From the NCBI GenBank assembly GCA_946885645.1, contig CAMPGU010000010.1, positions 1-37,043 of the forward strand: DNA of 37,043 nucleotides. The letters are read 5' to 3'. The notes beneath the pieces are model-generated. The model saw only the letters and a list, made by a program, of their open reading frames with translations. It did no database searches and was not told the DNA's origin. Of the stretch, positions 9,036 to 16,570 are shown one piece after another; the first letter of the stretch is position 1; each line of letters opens with the position of its first letter. The DNA comes from an uncultured Haloferula sp. (lineage in GTDB: Bacteria > Verrucomicrobiota > Verrucomicrobiae > Verrucomicrobiales > Akkermansiaceae). The position numbers and the translations under genes were made by a program.

Positions 9036-9677
9036 TCAAGCACGTGAAGCTAGCACGCGAATCCCCCCGCGCCATGAGGTTTCCTCCCGCACTTTCCATG
9101 TCGCGGCGGTCAGGCCGAGCCGCTCCGGAAGTTCGCCGCGGAGAAAGCCCGCCCGGATACTGACGATCATGTCGTGCTTCGTGGCCCGGCCGACGAAGGG
9201 CAGCAGGAGCCGCGCGTCGGCAATCGTCCGGGGGGTGCGATAGGGTTCGTTAATGCAGATCACGTCGAACTTCGCAAGGTGGGGCCGGAAAGCTTCCAAC
9301 TCCTTGTCGTCGAAGTGATGGAGAAAAAGATTGGCAGCCAGGATTCCACCGGAAGCGGCGGCGAGGCATTCAAAAACATCGCGCTGGTCCCAGGCGATGC
9401 GCTCGTCCAGCCCGGGAGGCCGCGGCGCGAGATCGCAACCGGTGAGAGGAAGAGCGGGATGCCGCTTGGCCAGGCGGGCAAGAAGCGTGCCCTCCCCGGC
9501 ACCGATTTCGATAACGCCCTGGCTGCATCCCGCCGCAAAAAAGCCGATCTGCCGCGCGATCCAGCGCTCGTTCCCCATCAGGAAATTGATGACCTTCAGG
9601 TCTTTGCGGCTACGGATCACGTCCGGGTGACCGGGAGGCAACTCGTCGATGATTTCAGGCTCCACAACGCGCTGCAT
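9036..9677 (-). CDS. SAM-dependent methyltransferase, first gene of the type III PKS operon
   Basis: The protein is 213 residues from ATG 9677 (MQRVVEPEIIDELPPG). Motif I is VIEIGAGEGTLLARLA, followed by GCDLAP and a hydrophobic ILAANLFLHHF typical of motif IV. An upstream in-frame ATG (9788) lies inside the divergent lipoprotein gene and would add low-quality sequence, so the shorter start is used. This type of methyltransferase commonly accompanies type III PKS and FAD oxidoreductase genes and methylates a hydroxyl or ring carbon; the precise site is unknown. Only 30 bases separate its start from the divergent lipoprotein start. Confidence 0.82.
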   Translation of the reverse strand: MQRVVEPEIIDELPPGHPDVIRSRKDLKVINFLMGNERWIARQIGFFAAGCSQGVIEIGAGEGTLLARLAKRHPALPLTGCDLAPRPPGLDERIAWDQRDVFECLAAASGGILAANLFLHHFDDKELEAFRPHLAKFDVICINEPYRTPRTIADARLLLPFVGRATKHDMIVSIRAGFLRGELPERLGLTAATWKVREETSWRGGIRVLASRA

Positions 9678-9707
9678 CGCGGTTAGATCGTGGCTACGGC
9701 CCACCGG

Positions 9708-10439
9708 ATGTGCAAGCTCCCTGCTGTCATCGTACGAATTGTGGCAGGCGCGGGGTGCCTGCTTCTCTCTTCGTGCTTTGATATCCACGAGGAAGTGTGG
9801 ATCGCCGCGGACGGCTCGGGCAGGGCGGAGCTGGTATATTCCGTCCCCTCCTCCGCATTGAAGCTGGCCGGCGGAAAAGATGCGCTGGAGCTGAAGATCC
9901 GCGAGGCAATCGCCGCGCAGCCGGAACTTCGCCTGGACCGCCTGGAAGTCCTTACGAATGGCGAACGTTCGGCTGTTGAAGTCGCCCTATCGACCGGGTC
10001 GGTTTATTCGCTGCGGAATCTCGACGAGAAAAACGAGCGCCGCGATCTCCCCGCCGCCGCGGTCGATCTGGCGGGGAAATTCGACGTGCGCTTGAGCGGC
10101 TTGAACGTTGATTTCTCGCGCACCGTCCGCGTCCGGGAAGCACTCGGCCTCGCCGCTCTCGCAATCCGGGAAAATGACCGGGAGCAGCGCAGGCTGCGCT
10201 ATATCGTTCATCTTCCCGCGCCTGCCCTCGAATCGAACGCAACGGAAACCGCGGAGGGTGGCAGAACCCTGGTGTGGGAATCGAGCTTGGGCGAGGCGCT
10301 GCGAACGCCGGTGATCACCCGTTTCAAGGCCCGGCTCCCGATTCCGCGGGCGGTTTGGCTGGCCACGGCCCTGGTCGCCGCGGCGGTCACGGGTTTGCTT
10401 CTGCGGATCCACATGCTGCGCCGGAAGCGCCGGACATAG
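9708..10439 (+). CDS. Predicted lipoprotein with C-terminal membrane segment, function unknown
   Basis: The protein is 243 residues from ATG 9708. The N-terminus carries a lipoprotein signal, IVAGAGCLLLSSC, with Cys23 as the lipidated residue. A GTG at 9690 gives six more residues and is less likely. The body has no motif I recognise, but shows a mixed alpha/beta pattern with the conspicuous acidic-basic stretch LRNLDEKNERRDLP. A hydrophobic helix at about residues 210-235 is followed by a basic tail (RRKRRT), so the protein would be fixed to the membrane at both ends. The 3' end overlaps the converging patatin gene by 53 bases. Confidence 0.75.
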   Translation: MCKLPAVIVRIVAGAGCLLLSSCFDIHEEVWIAADGSGRAELVYSVPSSALKLAGGKDALELKIREAIAAQPELRLDRLEVLTNGERSAVEVALSTGSVYSLRNLDEKNERRDLPAAAVDLAGKFDVRLSGLNVDFSRTVRVREALGLAALAIRENDREQRRLRYIVHLPAPALESNATETAEGGRTLVWESSLGEALRTPVITRFKARLPIPRAVWLATALVAAAVTGLLLRIHMLRRKRRT

Positions 10440-11289
10440 CCACCGCAGGAACGCTGCTCCACTGCCTCCGCACCGTCTCCCGGCCGGCCTCGAAAAACCC
10501 GCGGGACTTCTTCCCGTGCAGGAGGCCCGGGTGAGCGTGCTCGGTTTCCAGGAGAACCAGCTTCTTCCCCGTTTCTTTCGCCCGGTGGATCCGGTGATCC
10601 ATCAACTCGTTCGAGGCCACCAGATGGCATGCACCGAGGATACCGCCCGGCGTCTCCCACGGGAGGCCGCGGATGCAGGAGGTATGCCGGATGCGATGCA
10701 CGATGATCGTGTGGATCACCGGATCTTCCAGCCAGTGGTCGAAAGGAGTCTCGTGAGCCACGCCGCCATCCAGGAAATCTTCCCCGTCGATGCGTTGCGG
10801 CTTGAAGAGCACGGGCATCGCGCAACTGGCGATCAGGAAATCGTTCAGGGGGCCGCGGGTGCGGATTTCGCCGCGCTCTTTGGTGAGGTTCGCCACGGCG
10901 ATTTCCAAGCGCGGGCTACGCAGGTCCTCGATACGCCGCGAGCCGAGGCAGCGGCCGAGATAACGGCGCATCCGCACCCCCGACAAAAGCCCGCTTCCGG
11001 CCAAACCGGTCACGATCCCGGGCAAGCGCATGAAGGCACCGAGATCGAAAAAGGCGCGGCGGAAATGGAAGTCGTAGATGACTTGTTCCAAAGCCTCACC
11101 GCGCAGGCCCGCGGCCCAAAAGCCTCCCGCCAGCGCACCGGCCGAGGCACCCGCGATCCGTCCCGGGAACAACCCCGCCTCCTCGAGTCCGGTGAGGACG
11201 CCCAGGTGCGCGTAGTAGCCGAAGAAGGACGAGGAAAGACATACCGCCAGGCCCGGATCACGACCGGTATCGGGTGGCATGCCGCTCAT
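10387..11289 (-). CDS. Patatin-like phospholipase
   Basis: The protein is 300 residues. The Ser-Asp dyad of patatins is present: Ser49 in GASAG and Asp174 in FLDGG. The usual glycine-rich oxyanion loop (GGGxRG) is replaced by SSSFFGYYAHLG, which is unusual but seen in divergent members. Patatins hydrolyse acyl esters of phospholipids or other lipids. The start ATG overlaps the stop of the upstream membrane protein as ATGA (11286-11289), so the two are cotranslated and probably act on the same lipid or membrane process. No signal peptide is visible, so it is likely cytoplasmic or peripheral on the inner membrane. Confidence 0.85.
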   Translation of the reverse strand: MSGMPPDTGRDPGLAVCLSSSFFGYYAHLGVLTGLEEAGLFPGRIAGASAGALAGGFWAAGLRGEALEQVIYDFHFRRAFFDLGAFMRLPGIVTGLAGSGLLSGVRMRRYLGRCLGSRRIEDLRSPRLEIAVANLTKERGEIRTRGPLNDFLIASCAMPVLFKPQRIDGEDFLDGGVAHETPFDHWLEDPVIHTIIVHRIRHTSCIRGLPWETPGGILGACHLVASNELMDHRIHRAKETGKKLVLLETEHAHPGLLHGKKSRGFFEAGRETVRRQWSSVPAVAMSGASGAACGSAEANP

Positions 11290-12287
11290 GATTCGGCGTG
11301 GGTGGCTTCCTCGATCTGCTTCATCGATGTCCGGTCCGCCGGACGGACGAAGAGAATGCCACCGATCAAGGCCCAGACAAGGCTACATGCGAAACCGATG
11401 ATCGCTCCCGACACCGCCACGTCCGCCGGAAGCCCCGCAAGGTCGTCCATCAGGATCTCCAGGGTCTTCTCGCGCACGCCGATCCCTGAGATCGAAAACG
11501 GCATGGCACTGAGGGCATCGACCACCGGCATCGCGGCGAAGACTTCGCCCAGATCGACATCGTTCCGGATCGAGCGGGCACCGCACCAGAAGGTCGCGTA
11601 ATAAACCGGCAGCATCAGCGCGCTGACGGTCAGCGCCGCGAGTGCATGGCCCCATTTCCTACGATAAACGTCGTAAATTTCGGGCACCTGCATGAGGAAG
11701 TCCCATTTCAGCTTCCGGCCCGGCTTGTGGATCCGGCCGTGGACCATGGGACTGGCCATGATGAAAAGAAAGGTGATGAAACCCAGGCCCCCGCCGAAGA
11801 ATACCCAAGCGAACTTGATCGCCCCCTTTCCGAGGACGCTCTGCGTTTCCAAGGCCTCAAAGCGGCCCGCCGTGACCGCGAAAAACACGATCGCCATGGC
11901 GGCAAGTCCCACCAGGTGATCGATCATCACCGTCATCGTCACCGCGAGCTTCCGCTCGGGGTGATCCCGGATCAGCAGGAAGATCTTCGCGGCATCCCCG
12001 CCCACCCCGCCGACGGCGAAGAGATTGAACAGGTTTCCGATCAAGGTCAGCTCCACGATCCGCCAGAGGCCCGCCGGGATCCCTTGGGCGCGGAGGAGAA
12101 GCCACCAGCGCAGCGCGGAGAAAAGGACCGTGGCCCCGCCGAGGATCACGCCCCACGCGATCCAGCGCCAATCAAGCTCCGACGGCCGAGCGAGTGCCGA
12201 ATGGGTAAGATCGATCCCCGAAAACGCCCACCAGAGGCAGGCCGCGGTAAAGGCCAGCTTGACCAGAAAGAGCAGCCACTTCTTCAT
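11286..12287 (-). CDS. YbhN/LPG-synthase-transmembrane-type flippase-like membrane protein
   Basis: The protein is 333 residues with roughly eight hydrophobic segments, beginning MKKWLLFLVKLAFTAACLWW. It matches the lysylphosphatidylglycerol synthase transmembrane (UPF0104/YbhN) family, with the hallmark NLFAVGGVGGDAAK near residue 90 and a second conserved run PFSISGIGVREKT. These proteins lack the catalytic domain of MprF and are proposed to move or bind lipids. The first membrane span starts at residue 3, supporting this ATG. It is translationally coupled to the patatin gene, and lies 126 bases downstream of the acyl carrier protein gene on the same strand. Confidence 0.85.
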   Translation of the reverse strand: MKKWLLFLVKLAFTAACLWWAFSGIDLTHSALARPSELDWRWIAWGVILGGATVLFSALRWWLLLRAQGIPAGLWRIVELTLIGNLFNLFAVGGVGGDAAKIFLLIRDHPERKLAVTMTVMIDHLVGLAAMAIVFFAVTAGRFEALETQSVLGKGAIKFAWVFFGGGLGFITFLFIMASPMVHGRIHKPGRKLKWDFLMQVPEIYDVYRRKWGHALAALTVSALMLPVYYATFWCGARSIRNDVDLGEVFAAMPVVDALSAMPFSISGIGVREKTLEILMDDLAGLPADVAVSGAIIGFACSLVWALIGGILFVRPADRTSMKQIEEATHAES

Positions 12288-12413
12288 GAAATGACGGATT
12301 CGGAACGGCGCATGCCGACCGGGGCAAGTTGGGGAGAGAAGTTCCGGCTCACGTTCGAATCATGCTCTCTCCGGAATTTCTTCGTCGTTCGGCAAACCCG
12401 TCGTCCTGGCCCT

Positions 12414-12674
12414 TCAGGCCTTCCCCTCGATCGCTTCCGCAATGGTCTGCACGCTTTGCAGCACTCCCTTGGCTTTCTCGGCGTCGGCGATCTTGAGCCC
12501 GAAGTGCTTCTCGATGGCGACGACCAACTGAAGCGCATCCACGGAATCGAGTCCCAATCCCCCGGCACCGAAAATCGCGGTCTCGTCGGCGATCTCCGCC
12601 GCGTCGAAATCGAGCATGAGCTCTTCCACCATCACTTCCTTGATTTTCTGCCGCAATTCCGCGCCTTGTGCCAT
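12414..12674 (-). CDS. Acyl carrier protein
   Basis: The protein is 86 residues and acidic, with the phosphopantetheine attachment serine at Ser44 in LGLDSVDALQLV. Helix 2 and 3 pattern and length agree with type II fatty acid/polyketide carrier proteins. It starts 13 bases after the stop of the ketoreductase gene, so the two form a pair. No ketosynthase, malonyl transferase or dehydratase is nearby, so this is probably a dedicated carrier rather than the housekeeping AcpP; that is inference. The acyl group and the partner enzyme cannot be read from the window. Confidence 0.9.
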   Translation of the reverse strand: MAQGAELRQKIKEVMVEELMLDFDAAEIADETAIFGAGGLGLDSVDALQLVVAIEKHFGLKIADAEKAKGVLQSVQTIAEAIEGKA

Positions 12675-12687
12675 GAGTATGAGCTTG

Positions 12688-13413
12688 TTAGAAAATGCCT
12701 CCGTCGATTTTCAGGGCGGACCCTGTGACGTAGGCCGCATCCTGGCAAGCGAGAAAGAACACCGCGGCTGCCACTTCCGAGGTAGTCCCGAAACGCCGCA
12801 TCGGAATGCCTGCCTTCGCGCGTTTCGCCGCCTCCTCGTCCATGTGGGACAGTGCCTCGGTCTCGATATATCCCGGTAACACGGCGTTCACGGTGATGCC
12901 CGCGCGCGCCACCTCCTTCGCGAGCGTCTGCGTGAGCGCCACCACGCCTGCTTTCGCCGCTGCATAGTTCGTCTGGCCCAGCGGGGGCAGCACCGCGCTG
13001 AGGGAGGAAATGTTCACGATGCGGCCGAAACGCTGGCTCATCATCGGCCGGATGACCGCCCGGCAGCCCAGGAAAACCGCGTCGAGATTGGCGGAGATTA
13101 CCGAGGACCACGCCTCGTCCGGCATGGCCGCGAGCAAATGATCCCGGTGCATGCCTGCATTGTTCACCAGGACGTCGAGACGCCCGTCGCTCTCCAATAC
13201 GGTAGCAATCGCATTCTCCCAGGCTTCCTTCGAGGTCACCTCCAGATCGACCGTGCGGCAACGGCCGGGATACTCGGCGGCCAGTGCAGCGGCCTCCGTG
13301 CGGTTTGCCCGCACCCCGAGCCAGACCCGCGCCTCCGGATCCTTCTCAAGAAAGTATCGTCCGATTCCCAGGCCGAGCCCGCCGTTTCCGCCGGTGATGA
13401 GGATGCTGCGCAC
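12688..13413 (-). CDS. 3-oxoacyl-ACP reductase-like short-chain dehydrogenase (FabG family)
   Basis: The protein is 241 residues. The nucleotide-binding motif is TGGNGGLGLGIG (7-18), followed by NNAG (84-87). The catalytic residues are Ser137, Tyr150 and Lys154, in the classical SDR spacing. The C-terminus (SALKIDGG) is typical of FabG. It would reduce a beta-ketoacyl thioester with NADPH, and its position directly ahead of an acyl carrier protein supports an ACP-bound substrate. It is not in a full fatty-acid operon, so it may serve a specialised acyl chain made for the flippase/patatin genes downstream. General SDR activity on another substrate is possible. Confidence 0.85.
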   Translation of the reverse strand: MRSILITGGNGGLGLGIGRYFLEKDPEARVWLGVRANRTEAAALAAEYPGRCRTVDLEVTSKEAWENAIATVLESDGRLDVLVNNAGMHRDHLLAAMPDEAWSSVISANLDAVFLGCRAVIRPMMSQRFGRIVNISSLSAVLPPLGQTNYAAAKAGVVALTQTLAKEVARAGITVNAVLPGYIETEALSHMDEEAAKRAKAGIPMRRFGTTSEVAAAVFFLACQDAAYVTGSALKIDGGIF

Positions 13414-13492
13414 GAAGCGGAGCTACCTGATCCGGCGGCAAGGATGCAATCCCCGATGATACAGATACTTCCGCTCGGAGGCAGTTCCTGAT

Positions 13493-13957
13493 TCAGAGCA
13501 TCGCCACCAGCTTCCCCGCTACCGCGGAAGGGGCATCGAGATTCTCCACCACCGCGACATCCTCCCCCAGCTCCAGGGTCGCCAACTGTGAATCCAACAG
13601 AGCGGGAGGCATGAAGTGCTCCCGCTCCTCAAGGCGCTCGCGGAGGAGCGCTGCATCCGCCGTGAGCACGAAGAAACGGATCGGCCCGGCGAGCTCGCGC
13701 AGGCGATCCCGGTAGGCACGCTTCAGGGCCGAGCATGCCAGGACGACGTGGTCGCGCTCGGCGAGATAAGCTCCCATGGTATCGAGCCACCCCGCACGGT
13801 CTTCATCGGTGAGAGGCGTTCCCGCACTCATCTTCGCGATGTTCTCCGGGGGATGGAAGGCGTCCGCGTCCGCAAATTGGTACCCGAGCCGCTGCGCCAC
13901 CAGCATCCCGATGGTCGTCTTGCCGCTGCCGCTCACGCCCGCCACAATGATCTTCAT
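13493..13957 (-). CDS. gntK: Gluconokinase
   Basis: The protein is 154 residues, full length for the GntK family. The P-loop is GVSGSGKTT (7-15, Lys13), and the gluconate-binding region FADADAFHPPENIAKMSAG is present together with ACSALKRAYRD and the lid FEEREHFM-like stretch EEREHFMPP. It phosphorylates D-gluconate to 6-phosphogluconate, feeding the pentose phosphate or Entner-Doudoroff routes. No gluconate transporter or dehydratase is adjacent. The divergent FadR-type regulator 192 bases away is a plausible controller. The gap to the ketoreductase downstream is 79 bases, so cotranscription with it is uncertain. Confidence 0.92.
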   Translation of the reverse strand: MKIIVAGVSGSGKTTIGMLVAQRLGYQFADADAFHPPENIAKMSAGTPLTDEDRAGWLDTMGAYLAERDHVVLACSALKRAYRDRLRELAGPIRFFVLTADAALLRERLEEREHFMPPALLDSQLATLELGEDVAVVENLDAPSAVAGKLVAML

Positions 13958-14149
13958 AGCTCGATGGTGACTTGATGGCCCGGATTCCGGGGCCGGTAAA
14001 GCGCGTGGTGAATGGAATGGCTTTCATGGCATGAGCAGGGATGGCTCCGCGGATCCCCGGGTAGAGACATGGCGAGATCGGGCGGCTCTCCGCAAATCTC
14101 GTCGGGTTTCCACTGGAAGCCGCGCGCTCCGGCGGCCTAGGCTGGCGGC
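13958..14149. promoter_or_regulatory. Divergent control region between gntK and the GntR-family regulator
   Basis: This 192-base gap separates two divergent starts. It contains an imperfect inverted repeat, GGCCCGGA (13977-13984) and TCCGGGGCC (13986-13994), which match except for one inserted base. It also has a CCGCGG core near 14047-14052. Either could be an operator, but GC-rich palindromes arise by chance in this genome, so no binding site is claimed. Confidence 0.35.
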
Positions 14150-14836
14150 GTGCAACGTAGAAGCGCCCAAATCGCCGGAGAGCTCGAGCAGGAAGTGCTG
14201 GCTGGCAAACTGCCTCCGGGCGACCGGCTCCCCTCCGAGGAGAAACTCTGCGAACGCTTCGGCGTCAGCCGCACCGTCATCCGGGAGGCGATCCAGCAGC
14301 TACGCGGCCGCGGCCTCCTCCGCACCCTGAAAGGCTCCGGGACCTACATCGCCGATCCGAGCTTGGAATCGCTTGGAAACGCCGTGGAGAGCTACTCGGT
14401 GCTGGCTGAGGAGAGCGACTTCCTGGAGCTGATCGATTTCCGCATTCTCATCGAAACGGAATGCGCCCGCCTGGCAGCGAAAAACGCCGGCGAAACGATC
14501 ATCCGCGAACTGCGGCGGATTCTCGACACGATGGAGAAGGTCCGCGGCACCAAGGACAAGTTCAGCAAGACCGACATCGCCTTCCACCTGGCCATCGCCC
14601 GCGGCTCCGGAAACGGGATCTACTCGATCCTGCTCGGCGCATTGGAGAAGCGCTGCATCGAATACGCCCAAGCGAACCGCGGCGACGGTGACTGGTCCTC
14701 CCCTGTCATCGAGGGCCACCGCGACATCCTTCAGGCGATCGAAGCCGGCCTGCCCGACCGGGCGGCCGAAGCGATGCGGAAGCACCTGCTTTCCTCCCGC
14801 CGGCATTTCGTGGATCTGGAGCAGGGCGGGAGGTAA
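14150..14836 (+). CDS. GntR-family transcriptional regulator, FadR/FCD subfamily
   Basis: The protein is 228 residues from a GTG start. The winged helix occupies residues 5-70 (LPSEEKLCERFGVSRTVIREAI, recognition helix near 39-50). The FCD effector domain follows at about 85-220. It keeps the metal-binding set Asp142, His146, His190 and His212, so it probably binds a small carboxylate such as a sugar acid. Given the divergent gluconokinase, gluconate or a related aldonate is a reasonable ligand guess, but this is inference from position. Autoregulation through the shared intergenic region is likely for this family. Confidence 0.88.
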   Translation: MQRRSAQIAGELEQEVLAGKLPPGDRLPSEEKLCERFGVSRTVIREAIQQLRGRGLLRTLKGSGTYIADPSLESLGNAVESYSVLAEESDFLELIDFRILIETECARLAAKNAGETIIRELRRILDTMEKVRGTKDKFSKTDIAFHLAIARGSGNGIYSILLGALEKRCIEYAQANRGDGDWSSPVIEGHRDILQAIEAGLPDRAAEAMRKHLLSSRRHFVDLEQGGR

Positions 14837-14842
14837 GGAAAC

Positions 14843-14860
14843 GCCTCCGACGAGGGAGGC
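14843..14860. terminator. Hairpin between converging regulator and anchored-protein genes
   Basis: GCCTCC (14843-14848) pairs with GGAGGC (14855-14860) around a 6-base loop, in the 31-base gap between two converging stops. No run of T follows on either strand, so this is a possible bidirectional terminator only. Confidence 0.35.
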
Positions 14861-14867
14861 ATACCGC

Positions 14868-15494
14868 CTATTCCTTCAGGCGGATCTTGAGCTGGCCGGG
14901 TTCCACGGAGACATCCTCGATGCCCGCCACCTGACCGCCCTTTCCGCCGCCGAGCACCTCGGCGAGGATGTCCTTCCCCTTGAGCTGGGCGAGCCAGTCG
15001 TTCGGCAGTGAAACGCCCCACACCGCGAGATCTTCCAGGATCAGGCTGGGCCTGCCGCTTTCGGTCTTCACGACGAAGCGGGCCTTCGCCTTGAGGTGCT
15101 TGCCGCCGACCACGGGCAAGTCGGGATCCAGATCGGTCTCGATGCGGGCATGGATGGCATCCGTCGCCAGCTCGAACTTCAGCTGCCCGCCCATCGTCGT
15201 GTGCTCGTTGAGCAGACCGTTCAGCTCGCGCTCGGTGAGGATGATTTCCTTTGTCCCCTTTTCATACTGCGGCTCAGCGGGTGCCGCCGGGGCCTCGACA
15301 TTCTGAATCGCTTCCACCTTCGCGCCCACGGCGGCTTTTTCCTCCGCAGTGAGCTGCACGGGCTTGATGGGTCGATTGTTCCACCAGATCACGCCGATCA
15401 CCGCCAGCAGAATGACCACGAGGCCGATCAGGACGGGTACCCAGTAGGACCTGCGCTTCGGAACGGGTGGCGGGAGTTCGGGCATAGTGGCCAT
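14868..15494 (-). CDS. Membrane-anchored protein of unknown function
   Basis: The protein is 208 residues. A proline-rich cytoplasmic N-terminus (PELPPPVPKRR) is followed by one membrane helix at about residues 18-38 and an extracytoplasmic domain. A linker rich in Ala/Pro/Glu (about 50-78) precedes a compact domain with ILTERELNGLLNEH and several beta-strand-like repeats. The layout resembles small DUF2140/LmeA-type lipid-binding-fold proteins, but that resemblance is weak and I do not assign a function. An alternative ATG three codons in (15485) would serve equally. It lies directly downstream of the tmRNA on the same strand, but the ssrA terminator separates them. Confidence 0.7.
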   Translation of the reverse strand: MATMPELPPPVPKRRSYWVPVLIGLVVILLAVIGVIWWNNRPIKPVQLTAEEKAAVGAKVEAIQNVEAPAAPAEPQYEKGTKEIILTERELNGLLNEHTTMGGQLKFELATDAIHARIETDLDPDLPVVGGKHLKAKARFVVKTESGRPSLILEDLAVWGVSLPNDWLAQLKGKDILAEVLGGGKGGQVAGIEDVSVEPGQLKIRLKE

Positions 15495-15529
15495 CCGCAG
15501 AAACTAGGGCGTGACCGCCAGGCCGGAAG

Positions 15530-15566
15530 CAAAATCCCGGACCGGAGACGGGCTCCGGGCCGGGAT
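15530..15566 (-). terminator. Intrinsic terminator of ssrA
   Basis: ATCCCGGACCGGAG (15534-15547) pairs with CTCCGGGCCGGGAT (15553-15566) with one mismatch and a 5-base loop. Read on the minus strand, the stem is followed at once by TTTT (15533-15530). It lies 8 bases past the tmRNA 3' end, so it fits a rho-independent terminator for ssrA. Confidence 0.75.
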
Positions 15567-15574
15567 CAGGAAAG

Positions 15575-15932
15575 TGGTGGAGGCGAGGGGAGTCGAACCC
15601 CTGTCCGAAACATCTTTCATGCGGGCATCTACACGTTTATCCGCCGGTCTAAAGCTTCGGAAAGCGTAGGCCCGACGGCCGCGTCCTCTTTCCTAGAAAC
15701 CTGTTGAATCTCGCCAAGGAGCCCGGTTACCCGGCTTCGAGGCCAGCACGCTAAGTGTTCACCTTCCCCCGCAGCGTGCGTCTGGGTTCCGGTGTCGCTG
15801 TCAATTAAGCAGCGAGGGCAAGCTCGTTAGAGTCTGCATTTATTTGTTTTGAACGGCTTTTTAGGAGGCCAGCCGATCAACCTCCACGTGCAGCCAGCAC
15901 TGCGAACATCCCGTCGAAACCGAAACGCCCCC
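15575..15932 (-). ncRNA. ssrA: Transfer-messenger RNA (tmRNA)
   Basis: On the minus strand the RNA starts GGGGGCGTTTCGGTTTCGACGG (from 15932), the conserved tmRNA 5' end. It ends with the T-arm GGGGTTCGACTCCCC, acceptor CGCCTCC and an encoded ACCA ending at 15575. The 5' GGGGGCG pairs with CGCCTCC (one G-U), closing the acceptor stem. The total is 358 bases in one piece, with no permuted two-piece layout. An internal reading frame encodes the tag ADSNELALAA followed by TAA. tmRNA with SmpB rescues ribosomes stalled on broken messages and marks the products for proteolysis. No smpB is in the window. Confidence 0.95.
15805..15837 (-). other. tmRNA proteolysis-tag reading frame
   Basis: From the likely resume codon GCA (15837-15835) the frame reads A-D-S-N-E-L-A-L-A-A and stops at TAA (15807-15805). 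The ALAA ending is the standard ClpXP/AAA-protease recognition tail. The resume codon is assigned by analogy with other tmRNAs. Confidence 0.85.
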
Positions 15933-16021
15933 TTTTGCTGACACGCCCATCATGCCCCCGGAATGCCCCCGCAGCAAATGGAATTTCCATGTCAGGATTC
16001 CACCGCCAATCTCGGGCCGGA

Positions 16022-16570
16022 ATGAAGGTGAACCACTATCAAGTCCAGGCCGGCCTTTTCGCAGGGGAGTATCCCGGCCATCCGTGCCCGGATGTCGCGG
16101 AAACCCGCCTACGGGAATTGCTCGGGCGGGGCATCGTCACCTTCATCGACCTGACCACCCGTGCCGATGCGAAGCTCGGCCTGCTGCCCTATGGGCCCCA
16201 TCTGGCGGAGCTGGAAGCCGCCGCCACGGGTGGCCTCAGGCACCATTCCTTTGAAATCCCGGACATGGGAATCCCCTCCTCCCCGGATGTGATGCGCGGC
16301 GTACTGGACTTAATCCGCACGGAAATCTCCGCTGGCAGGACCTGTTATATCCATTGCTGGGGTGGCATCGGACGGACCGGCACGGTGGTCGCTTGCTGGC
16401 TCAAGGAAAGCGGCATGGGTGCGGAAGACGCCCTAGCCCGCGTGCAAAGCCTCTACGAGAGCCACATGGACGAGCGGAAGCGAGCAAGATATCCCCGCTC
16501 CCCGCAACAGCCGGGGCAATTGGACTACGTGAGGAACTGGAAGCAGTCCCCGCCTGGAGCGCCGGGCTAA
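16022..16570 (+). CDS. Dual-specificity / tyrosine-type protein phosphatase
   Basis: The protein is 182 residues from ATG 16022. The signature CX5R loop is HCWGGIGRTGT with nucleophile Cys112 and Arg118; Asp81 in PDMGIPS is a candidate general acid. Upstream ATGs at 15989 and 15935 are in frame, but the longer N-terminus is low-complexity and would run into the tmRNA promoter region. The family removes phosphate from phosphotyrosine, phosphoserine or small phosphorylated molecules; no partner kinase is nearby. The stop overlaps the converging hrpA stop by 4 bases (16567-16570). Confidence 0.85.
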   Translation: MKVNHYQVQAGLFAGEYPGHPCPDVAETRLRELLGRGIVTFIDLTTRADAKLGLLPYGPHLAELEAAATGGLRHHSFEIPDMGIPSSPDVMRGVLDLIRTEISAGRTCYIHCWGGIGRTGTVVACWLKESGMGAEDALARVQSLYESHMDERKRARYPRSPQQPGQLDYVRNWKQSPPGAPG

